A stretch of 64,000 nt of DNA from positions 1,178,001-1,242,000 of the forward strand of contig CBDDLD010000004.1 of the NCBI GenBank assembly GCA_965230605.1, read 5' to 3'. The position numbers and the translations under genes are program-made. The notes under the pieces are model-generated. The model did not search any database. It saw nothing but the letters and a program-made list of their open reading frames with translations, and was not told the origin of the DNA. Shown here piece after piece: positions 34,998 through 44,850 of this stretch (positions are counted from its first letter, which is position 1; each line of letters begins with the position of its first letter). This DNA is from CBDDLD01 sp965230605 (GTDB lineage: Bacteria > Bacteroidota > Bacteroidia > Flavobacteriales > Flavobacteriaceae).

Positions 34998-37900
34998 TTA
35001 GAATTTTATGAGCTTTTTCATAACACTAATTCCATTAGAACGATCAGTCAGTCTTATAAAGTAAGGCGCCTGTTCTAAATCATCTAAATCATTAATTACA
35101 ATATTACCTTCATTATTTGAGATATGTACGCGGTTGTAAACAATTCTGCCATTCAAGTCGAATATTCTTATCGTCATTTCACTACCGATTAATGATGTAG
35201 GTAGTTCAACAATGATTTGTGTATTGAATGGGTTAGGGCGAATTGAAACATCTTTCTCATCAAAATCATCAACATCTAAAGTATTGTTAGTAATGGTTAC
35301 TGTAGCAGTACAGTCAGTAGTATTACCATTTGTATCTGTCACAGTTAATGTCACTGTATTATCTCCAATATCTAAAGTTGTGAAACTTGAAGGTGAAACA
35401 CTAATAGATGCAATACCACAGTTATCTGAAGATCCATTATCGATCTGACCAGCTGTAATGGTTGCGTTTCCTGTCATATCTAGTTCAACTGAGATGTCTT
35501 GAGTCACACAAACCGGATCTATAGTATCATCAATTACGATGTCTTGAGTCTGCTGAACAGAGTTACCCGCTGCATCGGTATACGTCCACGTAATAGTCGT
35601 AGAAGCAGTGATTGGTAAACTCGCTGTTGCAGGTGATGTACCGTTAATTGTACCATCACAGTTATCCGTTGCAGTTGGTGGTGTCAAAGACGTCACCGAA
35701 CACTGCGCATTAATATCTGGAAGGTTAGTCACATCCGCTACCGGATTCGTTGTATCATCAATTACAATATCTTGAGTCTGCTGAACAGAGTTACCAGCTG
35801 CATCGGTATAGGTCCACGTAATAGTCGTAGAAGTCGTAATTGGTAAACTTGCTGTTGCAGGTGATGTACCATTGATTGTACCATCACAGTTATCCGTTGC
35901 AGTTGGTGGTGTCAGAGAAGTCACCGAACACTGCGCGTTGATATCTGGAAGGTTCGTTACATCCGCTACCGGATTCGTAGTATCATCAATTACGATGTCT
36001 TGAGTCTGCTGAACAGAGTTACCCGCTGCATCGGTATACGTCCACGTAATAGTCGTAGAAGCAGTGATTGGTAAACTCGCTGTTGCAGGTGATGTACCGT
36101 TAATTGTACCATCACAGTTATCCGTTGCAGTTGGTGGTGTCAGAGACGTCACCGAACACTGCGCATTAATATCTGGAAGGTTCGTTACATCCGCTACCGG
36201 ATTCGTAGTATCATCAATTACAATATCTTGAGTCTGCTGTACAGAGTTACCAGCTGCATCGGTATACGTCCACGTAATAGTCGTAGAAGCCGTGATTGGT
36301 AAACTTGCTGTTGCAGGTGATGTACCATTGATTGTACCATCACAGTTATCTGTTGCTGTTGGAGGTGTCAGAGACGTCACTGAACACTGCGCGTTGATAT
36401 CTGGAAGGTTCGTTACATCCGCTACCGGGTTGGTAGTATCATCAATTACAATATCTTGAGTCTGCTGAACAGAGTTACCCGCTGCATCGGTATACGTCCA
36501 CGTAATAGTCGTCGATGATGTAATTGGTAAACTTGCTGTTGCAGGCGATGTACCATTGATTGTACCATCACAGTTATCTGTTGCTGTTGGAGGTGTCAGA
36601 GACGTCACTGAACACTGCGCGTTGATATCTGGAAGGTTCGTTACATCCGCTACCGGGTTGGTAGTATCATCAATTACGATGTCTTGAGTCTGCTGAACAG
36701 AGTTACCTGCTGCATCGGTATACGTCCATGTAATAGTCGTAGAAGCAGTGATTGGTAAACTCGCTGTTGCAGGTGATGTACCGTTAATAGTTCCATCACA
36801 GTTATCCGTTGCAGTTGGTGGTGTCAGAGACGTCACCGAACACTGCGCATTAATATCTGGAAGGTTCGTTACATCCGCTACCGGGTTGGTAGTATCATCA
36901 ATTACGATGTCTTGAGTCTGCTGAACAGAGTTACCTGCTGCATCGGTATACGTCCATGTAATAGTCGTAGAAGCAGTGATTGGTAAACTCGCTGTTGCAG
37001 GTGATGTACCATTGATTGTACCATCACAGTTATCCGTTGCAGTTGGTGGTGTCAAAGACGTCACCGAACACTGCGCGTTGATATCTGGAAGGTTCGTTAC
37101 ATCCGCTACCGGGTTGGTAGTATCATCAATTACAATATCTTGAGTCTGCTGAACAGAGTTACCCGCTGCATCGGTATAGGTCCACGTAATGGTCGTCGAT
37201 GATGTAATTGGTAAACTCGCTGTTGCAGGTGATGTACCATTGATTGTACCATCACAGTTATCCGTTGCAGTTGGTGGTGTCAAAGACGTCACCGAACACT
37301 GCGCATTGATATCTGGAAGGTTCGTTACATCCGCTACCGGATTCGTTGTATCATCAATTACGATGTCTTGAGTCTGCTGAACAGAGTTACCCGCTGCATC
37401 GGTATAGGTCCACGTAATAGTCGTGGATGATGTAATTGGTAAACTCGCTGTTGCAGGAGATGTACCGTTAATTGTACCATCACAGTTATCCGTTGCAGTT
37501 GGTGGTGTCAAAGACGTCACTGAACACTGCGCGTTGATATCTGGAAGGTTCGTTACATCCGCTACCGGGTTGGTAGTATCATCAATTACAATATCTTGAG
37601 TCTGCTGAACAGAGTTACCCGCTGCATCGGTATAGGTCCACGTAATGGTCGTCGATGATGTAATTGGTAAACTCGCTGTTGCAGGTGATGTACCGTTAAT
37701 TGTACCATCACAGTTATCCGTTGCAGTTGGTGGTGTCAAAGACGTCACCGAACACTGCGCATTGATATCTGGAAGGTTCGTTACATCCGCTACCGGGTTG
37801 GTAGTATCATCAATTACAATATCTTGAGTCTGCTGAACAGAGTTACCCGCTGCATCGGTATACGTCCACGTAATAGTCGTCGATGATGTAATTGGTAAAC

Positions 37901-40900
37901 TTGCTGTTGCAGGCGATGTACCATTGATTGTACCATCACAGTTATCTGTTGCTGTTGGAGGTGTCAGAGACGTCACTGAACACTGCGCGTTGATATCTGG
38001 AAGGTTCGTTACATCCGCTACCGGGTTGGTAGTATCATCAATTACAATATCTTGAGTCTGCTGTACGCTATTACCCGCTGCATCCGTATAGGTCCACGTA
38101 ATAGTCGTCGATGATGTAATTGGTAAACTAGCTGTTGCAGGCGATGTACCATTGATTGTACCATCACAGTTATCCGTTGCAGTTGGTGGTGTCAGAGAAG
38201 TCACCGAACACTGCGCGTTGATATCTGGAAGGTTCGTTACATCCGCTACCGGGTTGGTAGTATCATCAATTACAATATCTTGAGTTTGCTGAACAGAGTT
38301 ACCCGCTGCATCCGTATACGTCCACGTAATGGTCGTCGATGATGTAATTGGTAAACTCGCTGTTGCAGGCGATGTACCGTTAATTGTACCATCACAGTTA
38401 TCCGTTGCAGTTGGTGGTGTCAAAGACGTCACTGAACACTGCGCATTAATATCTGGAAGGTTCGTTACATCCGCTACCGGGTTGGTAGTATCATCAATTA
38501 CAATATCTTGAGTCTGCTGAACAGAGTTACCCGCTGCATCGGTATACGTCCACGTAATAGTCGTGGATGATGTAATTGGTAAACTAGCCGTAGCAGGCGA
38601 TGTACCATTGATTGTACCATCACAGTTATCCGTTGCAGTTGGTGGTGTCAAAGACGTCACCGAACACTGCGCATTAATATCTGGAAGGTTAGTGACATCC
38701 GCTACCGGATTCGTTGTATCATCAATTACGATATCTTGAGTCTGCTGCACGCTATTACCCGCTGCATCGGTATACGTCCACGTAATAGTCGTCGATGATG
38801 TAATTGGTAAACTTGCTGTTGCAGACGATGTACCGTTAATTGTACCATCACAGTTATCTGTTGCTGTTGGTGGTGTCAGAGACGTCACCGAACACTGCGC
38901 GTTGATATCTGGAAGGTTCGTTACATCCGCTACCGGGTTGGTAGTATCATCAATTACAATATCTTGAGTTTGCTGAACAGAGTTACCTGCTGCATCGGTA
39001 TAGGTCCACGTAATAGTCGTAGAAGCAGTGATAGGTAAACTAGCTGTTGCAGGTGATGTACCATTGATTGTACCATCACAGTTATCCGTTGCAGTTGGTG
39101 GTGTCAAAGACGTCACTGAACACTGCGCATTAATATCTGGAAGGTTCGTTACATCCGCTACCGGATTCGTAGTATCATCAATTACGATGTCTTGAGTCTG
39201 CTGTACGCTATTACCAGCTGCATCGGTATAGGTCCACGTAATAGTCGTGGATGATGTAATTGGTAAACTAGCCGTAGCAGGCGATGTACCATTGATTGTA
39301 CCATCACAGTTATCCGTTGCAGTTGGTGGTGTCAAAGACGTCACCGAACACTGCGCATTAATATCTGGAAGGTTAGTGACATCCGCTACCGGATTCGTTG
39401 TATCATCAATTACAATATCTTGAGTTTGCTGAACAGAGTTACCTGCTGCATCGGTATACGTCCACGTAATAGTCGTAGAAGCAGTGATTGGTAAACTCGC
39501 TGTTGCAGGCGATGTACCGTTAATTGTACCATCACAGTTATCCGTTGCAGTTGGTGGTGTCAGAGAAGTCACCGAACACTGCGCATTAATATCTGGAAGG
39601 TTAGTTACATCCGCTACCGGGTTGGTAGTATCATCAATTACAATATCTTGAGTTTGCTGAACAGAGTTACCTGCTGCATCGGTATACGTCCAAGTAATGG
39701 TCGTAGAAGCAGTGATAGGTAAACTTGCTGTTGCAGGTGATGTACCGTTAATAGTTCCATCACAGTTATCCGTTGCAGTTGGTGGTGTCAGAGAAGTCAC
39801 CGAACACTGCGCATTGATATCTGGAAGGTTCGTTACATCCGCTACCGGATTCGTTGTATCATCAATTACGATGTCTTGAGTTTGCTGAACAGAGTTACCT
39901 GCTGCATCGGTATACGTCCACGTAATGGTCGTAGAAGCAGTGATAGGTAAACTTGCTGTTGCAGGCGATGTACCGTTAATTGTACCATCACAGTTATCCG
40001 TTGCAGTTGGTGGTGTCAAAGACGTCACCGAACACTGCGCATTAATATCTGGAAGGTTAGTTACATCCGCTACCGGATTCGTAGTATCAGGACCAATAAC
40101 AATATCCTGTGTTTGTTGTACACTATTTCCTTCAGAGTCAGTGTAGGTCCATGTAATCGTAGTTGAACTGGTAATTGGTAAACTCGCTGTTGCAGGTGAT
40201 GTACCGTTAATAGTTCCATCACAGTTATCTGTTGCTGTAGGCGGTGTCAATGAAGTCACCGAACATTGATCTGTAATATCCGGAAGGTTAATAACATCAA
40301 CTACAGGATTCACATTATCTTCAACAGTAACATTAGCAGTACATGTATCGGTTTGTCCATCAGCATCTTCAACAGTTAAAGTGACCACTACTGGTGTACC
40401 TATGTTAGTACAGTTAAACGTATCAATATCTAAACTGAAGCTTGTAATACCTACATCATCAGAAGAACCATTATCAATCTGTGAAGGTATAATGGTTGCA
40501 TTACCAGTACCATCAAGCTGAACTGTAATATCTTGACAAACTGCTACCGGAGGTGCAGAAAGCACAACTTCATCAGAAGTCACATTAATAGCGTCAATAG
40601 CCATATCACTATTAAAGCCGGTACCTGTCAATCCGTTGAAGCGTAATTTTATAGTTTGACCGTCATATAATGATAAGTCAACTGCTTGTGTGGTCCATGC
40701 TGCACCAGTACTACCTTGTTGCTCTCCAGAAATACTAAAGAGAGAAGTATAATTTGCGCCATTATCAGTACTCACCTCTAAAGATAGGGTACCCATATCA
40801 GCACCAAACATATGGTAGTCAAATTGAATTTGAGCATTTTCACGACCACTAAAGTCAATACATGGACTTGTTAAATAAGCCGTCATATTTGGGTTTCCAG

Positions 40901-43808
40901 GAGGAGAGACATTTGTAGAAGCTTCTGTATACATGTAGAAGGTTCCTTCACTAGCTGAACCAGGACCAGTATTTGTAGATGGTGTTCCATTATCATCTCT
41001 TGTCCAATCAATATCATCTACAGATCCATTAGCGGATTGGCTCCATAACCCTATACCGGTTTCAAAGCCTTCAGTGTAAGGGAATGTATTTACTGAACCT
41101 CCTGTACAAGCTACAGCTGAAGGAGTTGTAAAGTTTTCAGAAGCACTATAAGCCGAAGTCGTTGTACTACAACGTGTGCGTACTTGTACTTCGTAATCCG
41201 TACCAGGAGTTAAGCCTAAAATATTATAAGTGTTTGTAGTAATATTAGTCACCTCATTCCAACTTGGCGCACCAACTTCTCTATATCTAAGATCATAAGT
41301 TGCAGAAGGAATATTATCCCAGCTTACTGAAGCAGAAGCAGGTGTTACTGTATCTACCGTTAAGTTGGTTGGAGGATTGGTATCATCACAAGGAATCTGA
41401 ATTTCAATAATCTTAAAATCATCGATAAAGAAACCATCTCTTGTAGTTGAATAATTTTCTGTTTGGTTGTTACCATCAGATCTAAATCTAAATCTGAACT
41501 GTGCATTTGTAGCGCCTTGTAAGAACGAGTTGTTTGAAGCATCAATAACAATTTCTTCCATAACCCAGTTATCAAAACGGTCACCGTCATAAACACGACC
41601 AGAACTATTAGATGACTGGAAAGTTGAACTGGATCCTTTTAAGGCATGAGCAGAGTTGGTTGAACTTGTCGAGTTTGGCTTATTGTATTTACCACATAGG
41701 CTTTGCCATGTGGTACCATTTGTTGATCCTTCGATCTCAACAAAGTCATAATTACGCTCTAAATCCCATTTGGTATAGAACTGAACAATGATTTCACTAG
41801 CATTAGAGAAATCATAAGATGCTGCTGATGTTAATACAGCAGTTGTATTGTTTCCGTAAGAGGTAACAGCATTACCACCTTGCTTGATACCACGAGTTCC
41901 TGAGTAACCGGCACCACTTGCTGTAGAAGCAGTCCAGGTACCTGTTGTGGTCCAGTTGGTTAATAAATCTGTGTCCGGATCATCATTTAATAATAAGCTC
42001 GGTTGATAATATTTTTCAAAGTTGGCATCGTAAAAGATATTACTACCTCCATCAGATAATTGTACACGGTATTCAATTTTGTCATTTGGTTGAATACTGG
42101 CATTTAATGTCATCGATGCAGTAACATCACGTTGTTCTAAGATGGTCATTCCAGTCTGGACTGGAGGCGATGTAATGGATACAATGTTTGAAGATACAGG
42201 AGTCACTGTCAATGTAAAGTTACTGGCAGTTTGTCCTAAACGTTCAATTCCGAAAGTTAGATCTGATGTTAGTGAAGTAATATCTGATTGTGTTAAATCG
42301 TGGAATTTTGCATAACGACCACCATAGTAAGCCGTCATAAAAGAGATTCGCATTGAGCGTTTTGCAATAGGAACAATGTCAGTTATTGGTGGCCAGAATC
42401 CTGTGTCACCATGCTCTGGTGTTGTAGCTAATATACTTTGTCCAGATCCTGTTGATCCATTGGTATCTGCAGCTCCACCGACCATCCAGTCATCAGCAAT
42501 ACCATTTGCTGCAGAGAAAATACGTGCACCAGACACATAACGGTTATAACGTGTCATATCTTCGTGCCACTTGTGCATTTCATCTTCACGACCCGATACA
42601 AATGTTGGATTACCTCCATAAGGGTGAGGGATACCATTTGCTGTCGTATGGTTCATAATACACGTTTCGAAATTACGTGCTAGTATAAAATCTACTAAGA
42701 TTTGAGTTTCCGGCTCAGATGCAGCAGAAGGACCACGGTAAGAATCACTTGTTGGTGTTCCTGAAGATCCTGAACCTGCTGTTCCCCAGAAGTAATCAAA
42801 GTTTCTGTTAAGGTCAACACCTCTATTGGTAGACGTATTACCGGTACCACCGGTATTAGGTCTTAAATTCTTTCTTTGAAATGCACCTCCGGTTGGAGAT
42901 ACATGTTCATTCCATCGTAAACCATCAGGGTTTACAACAGGAATAAAATATAATTCATTATTGTCTACAAGATTCTGCACTGCAGGATTCGTATTGTAGT
43001 TTTCAATAAGGTACCACATGAAATAAATATTACTCATCAAACTTCCTACCTCTCTAGAGTGGATCATCGATGTAAATAATATTTGTGGACGTGTCCCTTC
43101 AGCAGTAGAACCTTCATTTCCTGTAATACGTATGTAATACATAGTCTTTGGATCCCATCGTGTTGTACCTTGTCCTGTATAGGTTAGTCCATTATTAGTA
43201 ATAGAACTTGCCGGGTTACCCCAGGTTGTTTGGTTGGTTGGCGACGCATCTTGCTTAACAGATACAATATCTAATGTATTTGTAACTGAATAAGCACGCA
43301 TAGCATCTAATTGTGCCTCCACTTGATCAATAGTAAGACAACCTCCCATAGTTAAGGTAGAAGGGTCCGGGAAATTGACGGGTTGCGCCCAATCGATCTC
43401 ATCACAACCCACATACTCCATAAAGTTATCTATGGTTGTACTCGAATTTGAAGATCGTTGCGCAGTAGCTAATGCTGCTCTTGATTGTTCAAGTAAGTAG
43501 TCACTGTGAGCCTGAGCACGAGTAGCGTTGATTCGATCTTGGTAGAATTTAGAAAGATCTTCGACCTCTACTTTATAATTTACACCATGACGCTTTAAAA
43601 CGTCTAATTCATGCTGTCCTAGTTCTAGGGTTACAGAACCATCGTCATGTGAATCGGCACCACAACGTAAATCAATACCTTCCGCAATCAAGCGATGTAG
43701 CACTTGATGATTGGCATTGTTGATTGTAATTCGTTTGTAAGTGTCTTGTGAAAAACTGAATTGAGCGGTTAATAGAAATAACAACCCAAGAAGGGTAATT
43801 TTTTTCAT
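34998..43808 (-). CDS. Giant T9SS-exported M14 metallocarboxypeptidase with 21 HYR-like repeats
   Basis: The 2936-aa protein has a signal peptide (ITLLGLLFLLTAQFSFSQ) and a propeptide-like region. An M14 zinc carboxypeptidase domain follows (~150-520): zinc ligands H and E in SMIHSREVGS, substrate-binding VDLNRNFDY and SEPET, third-ligand His in MNHTTANGIPHPYG, and a probable catalytic Glu in TTPEHGDTGFWPP. Then come a jelly-roll domain, a fibronectin III domain (PPTNLTVDTVTPASASVSWD, ~800-890), a MAM-like domain, an HYR-like domain, 21 repeats of 76 residues (~1165-2761), a second HYR-like domain, and a T9SS type A signal (IRIFDLNGRIVYN). M14 enzymes trim C-terminal residues, so it could digest peptides at the cell surface, with the repeats acting as a stalk. 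Confidence 0.92.
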   Translation of the reverse strand: MKKITLLGLLFLLTAQFSFSQDTYKRITINNANHQVLHRLIAEGIDLRCGADSHDDGSVTLELGQHELDVLKRHGVNYKVEVEDLSKFYQDRINATRAQAHSDYLLEQSRAALATAQRSSNSSTTIDNFMEYVGCDEIDWAQPVNFPDPSTLTMGGCLTIDQVEAQLDAMRAYSVTNTLDIVSVKQDASPTNQTTWGNPASSITNNGLTYTGQGTTRWDPKTMYYIRITGNEGSTAEGTRPQILFTSMIHSREVGSLMSNIYFMWYLIENYNTNPAVQNLVDNNELYFIPVVNPDGLRWNEHVSPTGGAFQRKNLRPNTGGTGNTSTNRGVDLNRNFDYFWGTAGSGSSGTPTSDSYRGPSAASEPETQILVDFILARNFETCIMNHTTANGIPHPYGGNPTFVSGREDEMHKWHEDMTRYNRYVSGARIFSAANGIADDWMVGGAADTNGSTGSGQSILATTPEHGDTGFWPPITDIVPIAKRSMRISFMTAYYGGRYAKFHDLTQSDITSLTSDLTFGIERLGQTASNFTLTVTPVSSNIVSITSPPVQTGMTILEQRDVTASMTLNASIQPNDKIEYRVQLSDGGSNIFYDANFEKYYQPSLLLNDDPDTDLLTNWTTTGTWTASTASGAGYSGTRGIKQGGNAVTSYGNNTTAVLTSAASYDFSNASEIIVQFYTKWDLERNYDFVEIEGSTNGTTWQSLCGKYNKPNSTSSTNSAHALKGSSSTFQSSNSSGRVYDGDRFDNWVMEEIVIDASNNSFLQGATNAQFRFRFRSDGNNQTENYSTTRDGFFIDDFKIIEIQIPCDDTNPPTNLTVDTVTPASASVSWDNIPSATYDLRYREVGAPSWNEVTNITTNTYNILGLTPGTDYEVQVRTRCSTTTSAYSASENFTTPSAVACTGGSVNTFPYTEGFETGIGLWSQSANGSVDDIDWTRDDNGTPSTNTGPGSASEGTFYMYTEASTNVSPPGNPNMTAYLTSPCIDFSGRENAQIQFDYHMFGADMGTLSLEVSTDNGANYTSLFSISGEQQGSTGAAWTTQAVDLSLYDGQTIKLRFNGLTGTGFNSDMAIDAINVTSDEVVLSAPPVAVCQDITVQLDGTGNATIIPSQIDNGSSDDVGITSFSLDIDTFNCTNIGTPVVVTLTVEDADGQTDTCTANVTVEDNVNPVVDVINLPDITDQCSVTSLTPPTATDNCDGTINGTSPATASLPITSSTTITWTYTDSEGNSVQQTQDIVIGPDTTNPVADVTNLPDINAQCSVTSLTPPTATDNCDGTINGTSPATASLPITASTTITWTYTDAAGNSVQQTQDIVIDDTTNPVADVTNLPDINAQCSVTSLTPPTATDNCDGTINGTSPATASLPITASTTITWTYTDAAGNSVQQTQDIVIDDTTNPVADVTNLPDINAQCSVTSLTPPTATDNCDGTINGTSPATASLPITASTTITWTYTDAAGNSVQQTQDIVIDDTTNPVADVTNLPDINAQCSVTSLTPPTATDNCDGTINGTSPATASLPITSSTTITWTYTDAAGNSVQQTQDIVIDDTTNPVADVTNLPDINAQCSVTSLTPPTATDNCDGTINGTSPATASLPITASTTITWTYTDAAGNSVQQTQDIVIDDTTNPVADVTNLPDINAQCSVTSLTPPTATDNCDGTINGTSSATASLPITSSTTITWTYTDAAGNSVQQTQDIVIDDTTNPVADVTNLPDINAQCSVTSLTPPTATDNCDGTINGTSPATASLPITSSTTITWTYTDAAGNSVQQTQDIVIDDTTNPVADVTNLPDINAQCSVTSLTPPTATDNCDGTINGTSPATASLPITSSTTITWTYTDAAGNSVQQTQDIVIDDTTNPVADVTNLPDINAQCSVTSLTPPTATDNCDGTINGTSPATASLPITSSTTITWTYTDAAGNSVQQTQDIVIDDTTNPVADVTNLPDINAQCSVTSLTPPTATDNCDGTINGTSPATASLPITSSTTITWTYTDAAGNSVQQTQDIVIDDTTNPVADVTNLPDINAQCSVTSLTPPTATDNCDGTINGTSPATASLPITSSTTITWTYTDAAGNSVQQTQDIVIDDTTNPVADVTNLPDINAQCSVTSLTPPTATDNCDGTINGTSPATASLPITSSTTITWTYTDAAGNSVQQTQDIVIDDTTNPVADVTNLPDINAQCSVTSLTPPTATDNCDGTINGTSPATASLPITSSTTITWTYTDAAGNSVQQTQDIVIDDTTNPVADVTNLPDINAQCSVTSLTPPTATDNCDGTINGTSPATASLPITASTTITWTYTDAAGNSVQQTQDIVIDDTTNPVADVTNLPDINAQCSVTSLTPPTATDNCDGTINGTSPATASLPITASTTITWTYTDAAGNSVQQTQDIVIDDTTNPVADVTNLPDINAQCSVTSLTPPTATDNCDGTINGTSPATASLPITSSTTITWTYTDAAGNSVQQTQDIVIDDTTNPVADVTNLPDINAQCSVTSLTPPTATDNCDGTINGTSPATASLPITASTTITWTYTDAAGNSVQQTQDIVIDDTTNPVADVTNLPDINAQCSVTSLTPPTATDNCDGTINGTSPATASLPITASTTITWTYTDAAGNSVQQTQDIVIDDTTNPVADVTNLPDINAQCSVTSLTPPTATDNCDGTINGTSPATASLPITTSTTITWTYTDAAGNSVQQTQDIVIDDTTNPVADVTNLPDINAQCSVTSLTPPTATDNCDGTINGTSPATASLPITASTTITWTYTDAAGNSVQQTQDIVIDDTIDPVCVTQDISVELDMTGNATITAGQIDNGSSDNCGIASISVSPSSFTTLDIGDNTVTLTVTDTNGNTTDCTATVTITNNTLDVDDFDEKDVSIRPNPFNTQIIVELPTSLIGSEMTIRIFDLNGRIVYNRVHISNNEGNIVINDLDDLEQAPYFIRLTDRSNGISVMKKLIKF
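35525..40315 (-). repeat. Array of 21 tandem 228-bp coding repeats
   Basis: Anchor sequences recur exactly every 228 bp from 35713 to 40045 (20 copies). A diverged 21st copy lies 231 bp further at the N-terminal end, with one extra codon (GPDTTNP instead of DDTTNP). The 76-residue unit contains NPVADVTNLPDINAQC, TPPTATDNCDG and ITWTYTDAAGNSVQQ, with two cysteines likely to form a disulfide. The copies differ almost only by silent changes and by PITA/PITS/PITT; one has GTSS for GTSP. This is an HYR-like immunoglobulin-type fold repeat. Confidence 0.95.
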
Positions 43809-44305
43809 CAGATTTGGGAATTAAATGATTTAACAGCCGCTAATATAAATGAATAATTGTTAAAATATCCATGAAATACCAAAAAAATCGACGAAATGCA
43901 TTATTTTAACATATCCATGAATCACATTGCTATGAGGGGGAATTAAAATAGTTGATGTATAATCTATTGTTTTACAATGGTTTAATATTTAAACTTATTA
44001 CATAGATATTTAATAAAGTATGAAGTTTATGTATATTAAGCTCGTTTGAAAATATAGGGTTTCTATAATGTTTTATTATGAGTTTTCTGACAAAAGTATG
44101 CTCTATTTACCACTTGCGCTCCGCATTTTTTATTACCTTTATATCATTCCCTTAAGTCCTGAAGTGCCATTCGGTACAGATTCGGTAATCACTTATTGCA
44201 TAGCTATAACGTTAGAATACCTTATAATGGGTATGGTTCGGTATAATACGGTGTAGTACTTTGTAATCGTAACTAACACATCATTTAGATATTAAAACCA
44301 ATACA
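43809..44305. other. 497-bp intergenic region between divergent transcripts
   Basis: The left part is the leader and control region of the giant carboxypeptidase gene, including the 27-bp element. The rest is AT-rich with no credible gene: a 62-codon plus-strand frame at 44068-44256 has no recognisable content. The promoter of the operon starting at 44306 must lie here; TACCTTTA near 44135 is the nearest -7-like sequence, with a TTG 17 bp before it, but the match is imperfect. Confidence 0.5.
43873..43899 (-). promoter_or_regulatory. 27-bp upstream element with direct half-sites, copy 2
   Basis: GAAATAC (43873-43879) and GAAATGC (43893-43899) are 20 bp apart with the same A-tract and ATCGAC between them as in copy 1 (34824-34850). 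The element starts 65 bp upstream of the carboxypeptidase ATG. Confidence 0.55.
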
Positions 44306-44797
44306 ATGAAAAATCAACAAATTTTAGTACGAATCATAGTGATACTTGGCTTGGTAGGCTTTTTAGTTTGTGCCGGATACTTATTCTACAACTCTTTTAA
44401 CATAGATGACGGAACAGAATTAAATTCATCATTATTGTACATAACAACTGGGTTAACAGGGCTAGTTGGGGGTATTGTAGCCACTGGTTTTGGCGTTAAA
44501 AAACCTAATCCGCCATCAGGAGGTGCAGTAGTTGCTGCTACACCGGCTCCTCTCAAAGAATCGCATTCCATGAAGTTTCAAAATTTAGGAGCATTTGCTT
44601 CATCTTCAAAAGATTCCGATAAAAGTAAAGAACGCATGGGCTTTTATTATGCATTGGCTTATCTTTTAGTTGGCGTTACTGCTATTGTTATTTGGATCAT
44701 TCAGCAGGACGAAACTATAGAAACAGTATCTAATATGGCGACTACATTCTTTGGAATGATGGTACCCATTATTGCACAATTCTTTAGAGGAAATTAA
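44306..44797 (+). CDS. Small four-helix membrane protein, first gene of the 44-51 kb module
   Basis: The 163-aa protein is not recognised. It has about four transmembrane helices: ILVRIIVILGLVGFLVCAGYLF (~6-27), LLYITTGLTGLVGGIVATGFGV (~43-64), GFYYALAYLLVGVTAIVIWII (~112-132) and NMATTFFGMMVPIIAQFF (~143-160). The middle soluble loop is low complexity and Pro/Ala/Ser-rich (KKPNPPSGGAVVAATPAPLKES, then SSSKDSDKSKE). It starts 54 bp before the next gene on the same strand. It could be a membrane adaptor or a small channel-like subunit, but no family signature supports either. Confidence 0.75.
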   Translation: MKNQQILVRIIVILGLVGFLVCAGYLFYNSFNIDDGTELNSSLLYITTGLTGLVGGIVATGFGVKKPNPPSGGAVVAATPAPLKESHSMKFQNLGAFASSSKDSDKSKERMGFYYALAYLLVGVTAIVIWIIQQDETIETVSNMATTFFGMMVPIIAQFFRGN

Positions 44798-44850
44798 AAG
44801 ATATCGTTTATTTTATACTACATAAGAACCATAAACTTAAATCAACTCAT

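Noticed and set aside
37189..40146. Recurrent ~60-aa plus-strand open frames inside the carboxypeptidase repeats
   Set aside because: They recur at multiples of 228 bp and are antisense shadows of the repeat units.
35525..40315. Possible CRISPR-like array because of regular repetition
   Set aside because: The period is 228 bp without unique spacers and the repeats are in-frame coding sequence.
44068..44256. 62-aa plus-strand open frame in the intergenic region before the 44-kb module
   Set aside because: No family resemblance or start context; composition looks like random AT-rich frame.
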